From Trifolium pratense (taxonomy: Eukaryota > Streptophyta > Magnoliopsida > Fabales > Fabaceae): a stretch of 64,000 bases of DNA. The stretch covers positions 40,664,338-40,728,337 of the forward strand of contig NC_060059.1 of assembly GCF_020283565.1 (NCBI RefSeq), written 5' to 3'. This document shows, one piece after another, positions 19,565 to 29,335 of the stretch. Positions within the stretch are counted from its first letter, which is position 1. The number at the start of each line of letters is the position of its first letter. Position numbers and translations under genes: made by a program. The notes under the pieces were generated by a model that was given only the letters and a program-made list of their open reading frames with translations, ran no database searches and was not told the origin of the DNA.

Positions 19565-22500
19565 CTATTTCACTTTCTTCTCTTTCGCGGCCTGAGGCTT
19601 TTGGTACATCAGTATCTGACTCAAGATGGTAGAATTTGTTGCAACACTAATTGCATAGCCCAGTAGAACTTCAATAGAATTAAGGAAACGGTCACAATTA
19701 TATGTAACAAACAGAATAAATGTACTACTACTGGCAAGACACAGAACTTTGCAAGTCAAGAGATGGAAGACATGATTTTCCAAAAAATGAAAAAACAATT
19801 TGCTAATAAACGCCAGATGCCTGAGCAGACACAATACCGAAAGTTTGTTTCAACATAATAGAACCATAAACTACTCCAAATAAAATAATCGAATGCTAAA
19901 AACTTGGTAGAATATGTTAATTTCACCAACAAAGTGATAGAAATAGTATATGATTATTAAAGTGGCTTTCAAAAGTGGTAAGAAAGATGAAAAAGAAACT
20001 AATGAAAAATAACCATTTTTCTAAGCATATATTAGGACTTAACAGTTTACATCATAGAACATTTACCCAGGTATATAGAAGCACCAAAAAATGTATTTTG
20101 GGTTTTCTGCTTCATAAGGATTAAGAAAAGCTAGTCTATAGAGAGCCTGAGTTCTCAAGTGATCTACTATCTTATTCTTCAGATCATCCAGGAGATCTGT
20201 ATATGAATGAGACTTGATAAATGCTAACCGGGAAAATGCTTAAGAAAAACTTGTGAAAATGCTAACCGGTGCCCCCGGGGCACTGGTTAAGGTAACTAAA
20301 GATAGTAATATTATCTTGAAACTTGTGAAGTCAACATCTTAAAGAGGGAAATTATTAAGTGTCTATGTAGCCAAATAATGAACACGAGGTAAAGATCTCC
20401 ATAGACTCATCCTTAAGAAAAACAAGCGTCCTTACTTGAAGAGGGAAATACACAAATTCCCTTGAAAAGGGACCTATGTTTTCTGGTGCAGGGGACCATA
20501 AATCTTGCAATTTAACTGTTGTTACTTGTCCCTCTCAAAACAATTTAATTTTACTACTAAAATGATGATTATCCAAATCCTAACACTCAATACAAAGTGT
20601 TTCACTCTACCCTTTAGCCACAAATGGCGGTCTGACTAGTTTTGTCTTCTAACTTTCAAATGCAGATTTAAGAACAGTTTCATAGAAGGTGGGAAATGTG
20701 AAACTAAAAAGTTCACATAAAAAAGTGCATAACTTTTATATTCAAGATGGAAACATGGATGTTGAATTTTACACTGAGATGTTTATTAAAAGAAGAGGGG
20801 TGGGGAACCTAACCCACTTGTCTTGAACAGAAGAATTTGAGGAAACTTCAGCGAGAAGGAAACAAAGTTATCAAGACAACAATAGGGGAAGATAGCAATT
20901 TCATGAACACAATACCACGAACTGAGAATCAAAGATGAGGCAAAAGGGGAAGATATTTTCTAAACGTTTCCATTTTTCTGCAGTAAAAATTGAGCTAGGG
21001 ACATCTAGCAAACAAGTTTTGGTTTTTAAAACAAAAATGTTTCTGTGTACACAGTAATTGAACAGGTCCTTTCTTAAGCACTACTATTAACACCAAAAAT
21101 TGATTCAAAATTCATTGATGACAATGACAAAAACAAAAGAAATGATGATGAAAACAAGTTAAGAAAGGATACCGCTTCTTGGGGCATTTTCTTGAATTGT
21201 GGTGAATACTCTAACTGCAGAAAATATAAACAAAATTAATATGCCAACAAGTGCAAACAGTAGCATAAGTTCTATTAAAGATGCACTGACTTACCCATTG
21301 AGCCTCCAAAGTTCATAAAAGAAGTTAAGAAGCTGAGCTCCCCTGTACTTTTATTCTGCTCAAACAAGCGTTACCAGTGACAAATAAGAATGGTGAAAAA
21401 CAAATTGCTGACATAATTCATTAATTAAAACATTTTGGAACAAATTCTAAAGCGAAACATTGAGACATTAAATGAAAAATTCAGCATATCCACATCAACA
21501 GCGTTGGCAGAACTCTAGCCTTTCATATCGCAAAAGAGGAATAAGAGCTCCTAGTTTTCTTCAAGATGCATATAGGATGGCAACATAGCATACTTACAAC
21601 TCATGTATTGAGAGAAATAACCATTATGTTGTTAATTTGTGATTCTACGCGAGTCTACCCAAATTTACATAAAACAATTTTGTAAGCAAGTTAGCCCAAT
21701 TTTAATACCCGAGTTGGAAACTTGTATGATTGTATTTGATAGCTCGAAAGTTTGACAACCGTATATCTAACTAGTAGTTTCAAGTAGATCATCATTAATT
21801 GTACAACAAAATAACTCATCTACCAGTTGCTGAAAGGGAAAAAGTAGCCATTCTGACTGGAGAATAAAGTATCATATATGCATGTAAAAACTAGAAAACA
21901 AATAGGTTTAAAAATTTCATGATGACTATGTATTTTCTCCAACACAATATAGCATGGATACATAACAGCCCTTCATGTTTCTACTTACAGAAAAGTTTTG
22001 CCATATTTGTGGGATCCTTGCAAACAGAAATATTGCATGCTGGGATGCCTGCAAAAGATCAGATTCGCATCAAGAGATATTGGCCACAGAGAAACTTATA
22101 AGCTACTAATTATAAAATAAAGGCTAAAACGCTCAACACCATGAATTGACAGAGGAATACTGCAGAGTGCAGACACAATGGGAAAAAATTTCAGCGGCAT
22201 AAGTAAATGTATGTTGAACATAAAGTTATTATTACTCACATACAAGGCCTCAAAGAGGACAGGATCAATTTGACCAGCTAAGACTGTGGGTGCTACGGCA
22301 CAATATCTGAAAACCAATTTATCAAGGAAATGATCGAGAATATATGATAAAATTACATAATAAGAGAATGAAAACTCAGTGCTTCAGCAAGCAAGTAGGA
22401 TACATCAATGGCCGAATCCATGTGAATGTACTCAGAGGTCGAGAATAGTAGTAGATTATGGCAACCAATACAAATGCTGTATCATAAACAAAGAGGATGA

Positions 22501-24682
22501 AGCAAGTTAGACTAATTCACAAAAATGGAAGAACAAGATATATCTAACAAAAGATAGAGTTGTACAAGTTGCATGATCTACAGCCTATGTTGTCCGAATA
22601 AGCAGCAATATCAGAAATTCAGCATGTAAAATTAGTCAAAATCATCAACAGAATACAATAGGACAAAGTAGTATATACATGATTCCGCCAAGCAGGAATA
22701 GAAAGAATGTTCGAAGAAGAAATATTCAAGCACAGTCAATGGGCCGGTTCTTGCGGTGTAACAAACCAGGAAAGAAAACAATGATCTCATATGAAGCCTG
22801 ATGTGTAAATTTGGTTTAACTTTTATAGAATCCAAGAACTTTCAGATTACATGGCCATCTATCCTACATCTCTAAGAAATTCCAAATAAAAATTATTAAA
22901 TTTTACTACAGTTGTCTGCAGAAAGGCCGTTTATAATGAGGCCGTTGTTTCCGTTAAGAGTTTACTTGGTCTTCCTCTACCTTTGTTTATTGGACTACTA
23001 TTGTCAACATGAACAACTATCCTAATTGTGATCTCTATTGGCGTTTTTTCACATGACTACTGAACCATCTTAGGTGAGAATTTTTAATTTGTTTGCTACT
23101 AGTACTAATATATCCCCATTTTTCTCAAATACATCCATTCCTTTCTTATCTTTTCTAGCATAGCTCCTCATCCACCAGGACACTTGGTTCATGCTTTTAT
23201 TGGCATTTTGCTGCCCAACAACTCAAGCAGTTAGCATTCCAATAAAACGCCCGAACCTGCCTTTTTTTTTTCTGGATTTTTGTAGTATGTGTTTATTCTA
23301 CTCCTTTTTCATTCAACTTTTTAGTTACACTTCATTTTTCCCTTCTTTTGTTTGCTACTAGTACTAATATTTACTCAAATATTCATTCCTTTCTTATCTT
23401 TTCTAGCATGTCTACTCATCCACCACGACACTTGGCTCATGCTTATATTGGCACTTTACTGCTCAACAGCTCAAACAGTTAGCATTCCAATAAACTGGCC
23501 GAACCTTCCTTTCTTTCGTGTTTTTGTATTATATTTATTTACTCCTTTTTCAGCCAACTTTCTAGTTACACCTCATTCTGATACAACCCTCACCTCAATC
23601 CCATTCAAAAGTGCATGGTAATATAACATAATGGTTGAATGGTGAAGAATATATACTAACCAAAGAATAAGCAAAAAAAAAGGTGAAACATTAGTGCACC
23701 TTGAATCAAAAGAAACAACAACTCTCCGTAAGCCGAAAAAGAAAGGCCTTTGTGAAGACAGTAAGCCAGTGATATGGTATACCCAACAACTTCAAGCTCA
23801 AACGACAACATACTAAGTCCTCTCACACTTCGATGCTGTAAAATTTTCAAAATCTGCACTCAACAATATCAACACAATTAGAAAATCTAGTTCCATAAGC
23901 CACTAGGTTTGGTCTAGTGGTGAGGGATTTAGGTAGTATGCACAATGTCCTAGGTTCGATCCTCATTGGCTCCATTGTAAACCAAAAAAATTAAAAATAG
24001 TTCCATTTCAACGTGTGAACAAATGACAAAGTAATTCTAGAAGTACAAAAATTGATCTGCATATTTATGTGTTCTAAAATCTCAAGTATTGATCAAATGA
24101 AGCACGGACACTCCTCGCTTGTACATATGCTTACATTGAATTGAACTATGTCATTTTCTCAAATTATTACTATCAGTGTCGACGTGCTGGTGTCTATGTA
24201 GCATCTGGTGTCCATATGTGTGTCTATTCTTCACAAATCAAAACTCGAAACTAAAATTTGGAGTTTGTGCCCCCAAATATATTTTTTTATCCTCAAATTT
24301 ATTATGCAACTCACTTTTACATGTATAAATAAATTTATAAAAAACATATTTACATTCCACTAAACATGCTTAAATCAAAATTTACCTAGCAAAACAATAT
24401 AGCATATAAAACCTAAGAATTAACAGTATAAATAAGAGTTAGAAGAATTAAATTAGAAAATTAAGTGTTGCATGTGCATAACAAACAACGGAATTGATTG
24501 CGGGAATGAAAAATTGAGCGAAGAGAAGTGCGTGCCTGAGGGAGTTTGACGGTGGTGGAAGCGGCGACGATGGCGTAACCGAGGAGTTTGGAAATAAGAG
24601 GAAGCAAACAATCTTTGTCAGGGATGCTTCCATTGCGAAGAGATCCAATTGCACAGCTCAAATCAATGCCTAAATATTCCAT
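19565..24682 (-). CDS. MPDU1-like PQ-loop protein (mannose-P-dolichol utilization)
   Basis: Eight exons on the minus strand: 24682-24536, 23853-23700, 22476-22404, 22306-22240, 22048-21989, 21355-21295, 21214-21173, 19668-19565; joined frame 235 residues. MPDU1/Lec35 proteins are ER-membrane proteins needed for use of mannose- and glucose-phosphate-dolichol in glycan and GPI assembly. Two PQ-loop repeats are visible: [19 protein letters not shown] then [13 protein letters not shown], and [11 protein letters not shown] then [19 protein letters not shown]. Hydrophobic segments between them (e.g. [40 protein letters not shown]) fit a multispan protein. The C-terminus KEKKVK is a possible ER-retrieval-like lysine tail. 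Every junction keeps frame and family alignment. Intron 1 appears to use a GC donor and introns 3 and 7 look U12-type. Confidence 0.92.
19669..21172 (-). other. U12-type intron 7 of the MPDU1-like gene
   Basis: On the minus strand the donor reads GTATCCTTTC, an exact match to the U12 5' splice consensus. The 3' end has TTCCTTAAT, one base from the U12 branch consensus, with its branch adenosine 11 nt before the AG (TCTATTGAAG). There is no long polypyrimidine tract. The flanking exons encode APRS|VLLGYA, as the family requires. The intron also contains the half-MITE at 20256-20345. Confidence 0.85.
20256..20345. mobile_element. Left half of the GC-palindrome MITE family
   Basis: AATGCTAACCGGTGCCCCCG... 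followed by GCACTGGTTAAGG, then GAAGTCAACATCTT, matches the left part of the element at 408-572. The right end is missing. Lies in intron 7 of the MPDU1-like gene. Confidence 0.55.
22307..22403 (-). other. U12-type intron 3 of the MPDU1-like gene
   Basis: A 97-nt intron. The donor is GTATCCTAC (first seven bases match the U12 consensus). The 3' end has TTCCTTGAT, one base from the branch consensus, with the branch A 15 nt before the acceptor AG. Flanking exons join to encode [17 protein letters not shown], matching the family. Confidence 0.75.
23092..23590. repeat. 260-bp direct tandem duplication in intron 2 of the MPDU1-like gene
   Basis: A unit beginning TTTGCTACTAGTACTAATAT starts at 23092 and again at 23352. 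The two copies align almost throughout (for example TTCCTTTCTTATCTTTTCTAG and GTTAGCATTCCAATAAA in both) with scattered substitutions and small indels, so the duplication is moderately old. No reading frame of note. Confidence 0.8.
23854..24535 (-). other. Apparent GC-AG intron 1 of the MPDU1-like gene
   Basis: Exon 1 ends CTCCCTCAG and the intron begins GCACGC; the acceptor is GTGCAG before exon 2. Joining here gives TTVKLPQ|ILKIL, the expected PQ-loop sequence with no gap. No GT donor nearby would preserve it. GC donors normally sit in a strong AG|GCAAGT context, so this one is weak and notable. Confidence 0.75.
23897..23997 (+). mobile_element. tRNA-like SINE (GCCACTAGG group), 9-bp target duplication
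   Basis: TAGTTCCAT flanks the element (23888-23896, 23998-24006). The body reads AAGCCACTAGGTTTGGTCTAGTGGTGAGG (box A region), then CTAGGTTCGATCCTC (box B), then CATTGTAAACC and an A-rich tail. The same body occurs at 33.35, 39.3, 43.7, 47.5 and (reverse) 48.5 kb. Lies in intron 1 of the MPDU1-like gene. Confidence 0.75.
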
Positions 24683-24984
24683 CGTCTTCTCCGATCTCAA
24701 ATTCAAAATCAATTATATCTTTTAATGACAAATAACTTAAACTCAAATTGAACTTTCTGGTTGCCTCCGGCTGCCACGATGAAGTGTCTTTGAAGAAAAT
24801 TCAATTCATTAGTAATTTAATTTAGGATTAATTGCGGATTGACCCCTTACTTTTTTTTTAATTTTTTTTTTTTAAATATTCCTGTCGATGTTTTATGTTT
24901 TATACGTTTTAAGTTCATCTTTAAGTTTTTATGTTTTAAAATAAATGTAAGAGATTAATGGTACAGTTAAGTCGTTTTAATTTT

Positions 24985-25107
24985 TTATTAAGTAGTTTAA
25001 TGGTTAGAAATTTCACTTTAAAGTGAATAAGTGGAGTATTACAAGTTTAAACTTCAATTCCTGCCCATATAATATGTGTATCTGCCAACTGAACTCATGG
25101 GGACACA
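24985..25107 (-). mobile_element. tRNA-derived SINE, degenerate, minus orientation
   Basis: Reads on the minus strand as GTCCCCATGAGTTCAGTTGGC, a decayed box B, ACTTTAAAGTGAAATTTCTAACCATTAAACTACTTAAT. It aligns with the SINE at 14698-14830. Imperfect flanks TTAAGTC(G)TTTTAATTT suggest an old target duplication. About 300 bp upstream of the MPDU1-like start. Confidence 0.65.
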
Positions 25108-25538
25108 ATTAAGTCTTTAATTTACCATAAAAATTTATCTTTTTTTTTTAAATTTTAATTTATGTTAAACTTAAATGTGTCGTATGAATGTATGAGTACT
25201 CTCTCTAGCATTAATTATAAGTAAATTATTTTTTTTTTGATTTATTGAATAATAATAGATATATTCAGTTTTTATTAAATATCAGATATATTAATTATTC
25301 AATAAATTAAGAAAATTGTTAATTAAAATCAAATCATTCAATAAATTAAAAAAATTGTTTATAATTAAAATCAAATCAAGTACATTTTAAAGATTTTAAA
25401 AAAAATCACAAAGTCTTACGAAAAAGTAATTTTTAACTTTTCAAAAAATAGAATACATGGTTTCTAATATAAAATTTGCATATTTAGTACACCTTTTTTA
25501 CCTATATTTAGTACACTAACAAGTGTTTTAACTAAATG

Positions 25539-26889
25539 GAGTAAACAGTCACTTTCGTTCTTGAAAGTGTCACTCGCTGTCACAGTGATCCTCGAATCAA
25601 TGAAAAACATTTAAAAGTCCCTGAATCGAAACTCTGTTAGTCAAAATCATCCCTAAGGTTATCTCTTCGTTTATTTTAGATGATGTGTCCCAAAGTTTGA
25701 CTCATTGACCGACATGTGACATTATTTTATTCAATTTTAAAAGTCACTTAAGCAAGGACCAAATTGACACTCAAAATCAAATATTTATAAATAAAAAATA
25801 CAATAAAATATTAGAAAAACTAAAAATTCAACCAAAAATCAATAAACTTATCTCCAATCTCTCTGGCCAGAATTCATCTATCAAAACATTAATTTTTTTA
25901 AAAAATAAAAACAAATTCATATCAAATCCCCCTCTCACCTTAAAATCTTCATGGGAAGCAAAAACCATTTTTCTAGATCTGAAGAAAAAAAGGAACACCA
26001 TTTCCATTGTTATGCAAGAGGTGATTGGGTATCAAATCAACTCAATAAACTATTAATTCTACCCATTTTCTTAAATATTAACGAATAACTTTGTTCAGTT
26101 ATCCAACCAACGTCTCACATTCACTATTTTTTCCAGAACAAAGAAAAATGTTTCAACCAAGCCATGAGGACGGAGCCTCTATCTTTCACTACGAATCTGG
26201 GCACAATCTGTGGTTGAAGGGAGATAGCTTCTGGGCCGTTGGATTCGAGTATAGATAGAACAACCACATGAAAGATGTTAACCGGAGAGGTAGTCGATAG
26301 TGACGGAAATGTCGATGATGGTGACCAGCTGGAGATAATGGAGGAGGTATTGACACTCATTCACTTCAACCTCATTCTCTATCTCCTTCATTTATGATTA
26401 TTTTTAGTGATGATGATGATGATGAAAGGAAGGGTTGGGTTTGAAGATGAGAAGGGTTTCTATTTCCATGTTGTTGTGCTGTTGTTAAATTTTTTTAGGG
26501 ATAGATTTTGTTTTTTTAAGTTAGCATATTCCAATTTTGAAGATGAGAATGATTTCCCTTTCAAATTTGAAGGTGAGAGATTTGAGCATGAGTTTGTTTA
26601 AATTGTTATATTTAATTTATGTTTTCTTTTTTTAATTAATGTTAATTAAAATACAAGTTAAAATAGACTTAAAAAAAATCCAACAAAGCATCAAAATATC
26701 CTAGTCAAAATGCCACATCAGCGTATTACAAGACACATCATCAGAGGTTAAAAGTTGTTTGATGTTTTGGACTAAACTGACTAACGAACTTAACATTCAG
26801 GGAGTTTTTTAAAATTTTCGTTAATTCAGGGACTTGTTTGACAGCGAATGACACTTTCAGTTTCAGGGACTAAAGTGGTAGTTTACTCT
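25539..26889. mobile_element. Non-autonomous Mutator-like element, 1.35 kb, exact 9-bp target duplication
   Basis: AACTAAATG flanks both ends (25530-25538 and 26890-26898). The ends start GAGTAAACAGTCACTTTCG and finish with the complement-like AAAGTGGTAGTTTACTCT, continuing inward as an inverted repeat for well over 100 bp including GTGTCACTCGCTGTCA versus TGACAGCGAATGACAC. The interior of about 1 kb is not palindromic, is less AT-rich in part (26150-26580), and has short open frames but nothing I recognise and no MURA transposase. It could hold captured host sequence (Pack-MULE), which is inference. Confidence 0.8.
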
Positions 26890-27020
26890 AACTAAATGTT
26901 AACGTCCTCGTGAGCTATAGGTGGAGAACGGGAAAGGATAAAGATGCCAACAAAATTGAGATGTCTATGTCGGCCTTGATATCTAGATGCTCTTAATTTA
27001 TTAAAAGAAAAACTATATGT

Positions 27021-27157
27021 TAACGTCCTCGTGAGCTTAGCTCAGTTGGCAGAGACATCATATTATATGTGCAGGAGTCGGGGTTCGAATTTCGGATATT
27101 CCACTTATTCATCTTTAAGGTGAATTTTCTAGCCAACAAGCTACTTGAGGAAGAAAG
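27021..27157 (+). mobile_element. tRNA-derived SINE, 12-bp target duplication
   Basis: AAAACTATATGT flanks it (27009-27020 and 27158-27169). The body reads CGTGAGCTTAGCTCAGTTGGCAGAGAC (intact box A), CGGGGTTCGAATTTCGG (box B), then CTTTAAGGTGAATTTTCTAGCCA and CTACTTGAGG. It is the best-preserved plus-strand copy of the 14.7-kb SINE group. A second copy of its first 17 bp (TAACGTCCTCGTGAGCT) lies at about 26900, next to the right end of the Mutator-like element. Confidence 0.85.
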
Positions 27158-27169
27158 AAAACTATATGT

Positions 27170-28439
27170 GAACTTTTTTTTTTTTACCAAAGACTCAATA
27201 TGGCATCTCATAATTTGCTTGCAAACATATAATTGAACTACTACTAGTTTTGAGATAATTATTTCACCGAAACATGAGTTGTCAACTTGTCATTGGTATA
27301 TTAGATCTGTTAAAATTAAAATTTAGGCAAAGAAAATTAATGGAAAGAGTTATGAGAATCATAGATGCATGGTTAAACTTTTTGGGCCCATATTGATGTA
27401 GCTATCAGTTAGCTTTGCCTGCCCAACCTATGGATCATGGATACATCACCTACTTCGTGTTTATTTAGCCTGCCCCAGTCTCTAATTTGTAGAGCAAACA
27501 TTAAAACAATGTCCCCTTGTCCTCTTGAATGGTCTTTGCAACTGAGAGTTAAGTTTGCCGCAGCTGCAATTGGGAGGGGCTGAAACCACTTGATATCCCT
27601 GAATCAGATTATGCATCCAATTGACTGAATACAAAAAAAAAATAGAAATCCTTAATTTCAAATAGGTTCACTTTCACTATATTATTTTGTGGTTCAATCA
27701 CAGTAGATGGAGTAATTAATTAACAACTTTCAACAGGAGGTTACCCCGATCTCAACCAAAAAAATAGTGGTAAATTAAATTGGTATTGAAAAAGACTAGA
27801 CTTGCAATCGAAAAACATATTGTTGAATTCAGCTGTGCAGTTGAATATGACCACACTTGCAATAGAGACAAAGAGAAAACCCATTAATGATATACAATAG
27901 TGCTAAAACGGTCATTATAATATGGTGAATTCATTGTACCAAAAAAAATTGTTGAATTCAATCCAATCATTTAATGATTTTTTTTTTTGACAGATTGCTC
28001 TAATTTCTTAAACTTGAACATTGATTCAGCGGAGGTTGCTCTAGTGGTTAAGTCCGGTACGATTAATAGTGTTATGGAGCTCGATTGAGAGGTAAATATA
28101 TCGTGTTTGTATAGAGAAATGAATCAATGTGTGAATGCGTTACTCGCTAGATTGTAATATTATTTTAATGAGGAGCCCTACTATTTATTACGAAGCATTT
28201 GACAAACGAAACACAAGAATAACACATTAACACTTGCTTATGTGCTAAATAATAATACTCCTTGCAATGGTAGTGGTTGTAATGAGCAGGGGAGGTTGCT
28301 TCATGCCATTCTTGTTTTAATCGTCCATAAACATATATAAGCATTTCTCTTATATAAAAAACTAAAAAAAAAACTTAAACTTTCGTAAAAAAAAACAGTT
28401 TCCTTTAATGAAACATGTCCGAGTCAGATTATGCATTTA
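27170..28439. other. Gene-free spacer upstream of the RSS3-like gene
   Basis: No gene supported. A stretch at 28028-28110 (GAGGTTGCTCTAGTGGTTAAGTC) resembles a tRNA-like box A but lacks a convincing box B or duplication. Confidence 0.5.
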
Positions 28440-28560
28440 TTTATGATAAACATCATATGAAACTCACACACAAATCTATGAGAGTCTCGAGTTTGAACCG
28501 AATGAAACGTTCAATATAGCAATATCTACATTGTCAGTTGAACTAAGTCTTACATACATT
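28440..28560 (-). mobile_element. tRNA-like SINE remnant
   Basis: On the minus strand: GACTTAGTTCAACTGACAATGTAGATATTG (box A region) then CGGTTCAAACTCGAGACTC (box B). Same plan as the 14.7-kb group but diverged; no duplication found. Confidence 0.5.
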
Positions 28561-28794
28561 CTCATCATTTTTTTGAGTCTACATAAAAGATGCGCACTTT
28601 TTTTTATCAGTAATTTGATTAAAGAAAAATACTAACTAATAATGTAAAGTTTTGCTTGAAAGTTAACAAGTAATTAGTATTACGAGTGACCTATCATTAT
28701 TTGATATCCAGAGTTGTTTCTGAAATTTTGTGTGTCCTACATATGAAGTTAATGTCCAATTGTTTGTTATAAGTAACATGCACATACAATAACA

Positions 28795-28936
28795 TACTTT
28801 AATATAAGTGAAATTTTATTTTTTTAGATTCATTGAAAGTTTAATGTATATGTAATCAATAATATAGACTAAATATATTAGATTCTCAATGAATCAAAAA
28901 ATAAATTTTTTCTTATATTAAATAATCAGACAGAGT
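28795..28936. mobile_element. Decayed Stowaway-like MITE
   Basis: TTAATATAAGTGAAATTTTATTTTTT with GATTCATTGA on the left pairs with TCAATGAATC and AAAAATAAATTTTTTCTTATATTAA on the right. The core resembles the element at 18426-18564, but the CTCCCTCC ends are gone (AGACAGAGTA on the right). Confidence 0.5.
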
Positions 28937-29335
28937 AAATATACTAGGTTAAAAATTTGGTGTCCAAAAAAATGGGGTCTTATGCAACCGCACCTCCTAT
29001 ACACCCTTAGGGCTACCACCGATGATATTATTCTACATGTTTCCATATATTCCTACCCAAAGCATGATTTGTTATATGTCTTTCATTATTACCATCTTCA
29101 TATGAAAATATTGAAAGCAAACTAATTTTCTAACCAATAAATTTTAAGAAGATTTAAATTATGAATGCCCCTCACTACTACCAGTCATCAAGCTGAAAAG
29201 GAAAGATTAGGTCCCACTAAAAATTTACAACCATAATGGAGTGAGTGTGTGGGTACCATTTTACAATATATTGTTCAACATTTGTCCCTTTTAATCCGAT
29301 TATTATCCCTTACACTCTCCACACTCTTTTGCACA

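Noticed and set aside
23898..23985. Possible tRNA gene in the MPDU1-like intron
   Set aside because: Box spacing is tRNA-like, but the same body is repeated at six places with flanking duplications, so it is a SINE.
26407..26601. 64-codon frame starting with six methionines
   Set aside because: It starts in a GAT/ATG simple repeat inside a Mutator-like element and matches nothing I know.
27033..27090. Possible tRNA gene with TAGCTCAGTTGG and GGTTCGAAT
   Set aside because: No cloverleaf acceptor stem closes around it, and target duplications show that it is a SINE.
29249..29335. Upstream in-frame ATG extending the RSS3-like protein by 29 residues
   Set aside because: The extra segment is hydrophobic and unlike family N-termini; the ATG at 29336 fits better.
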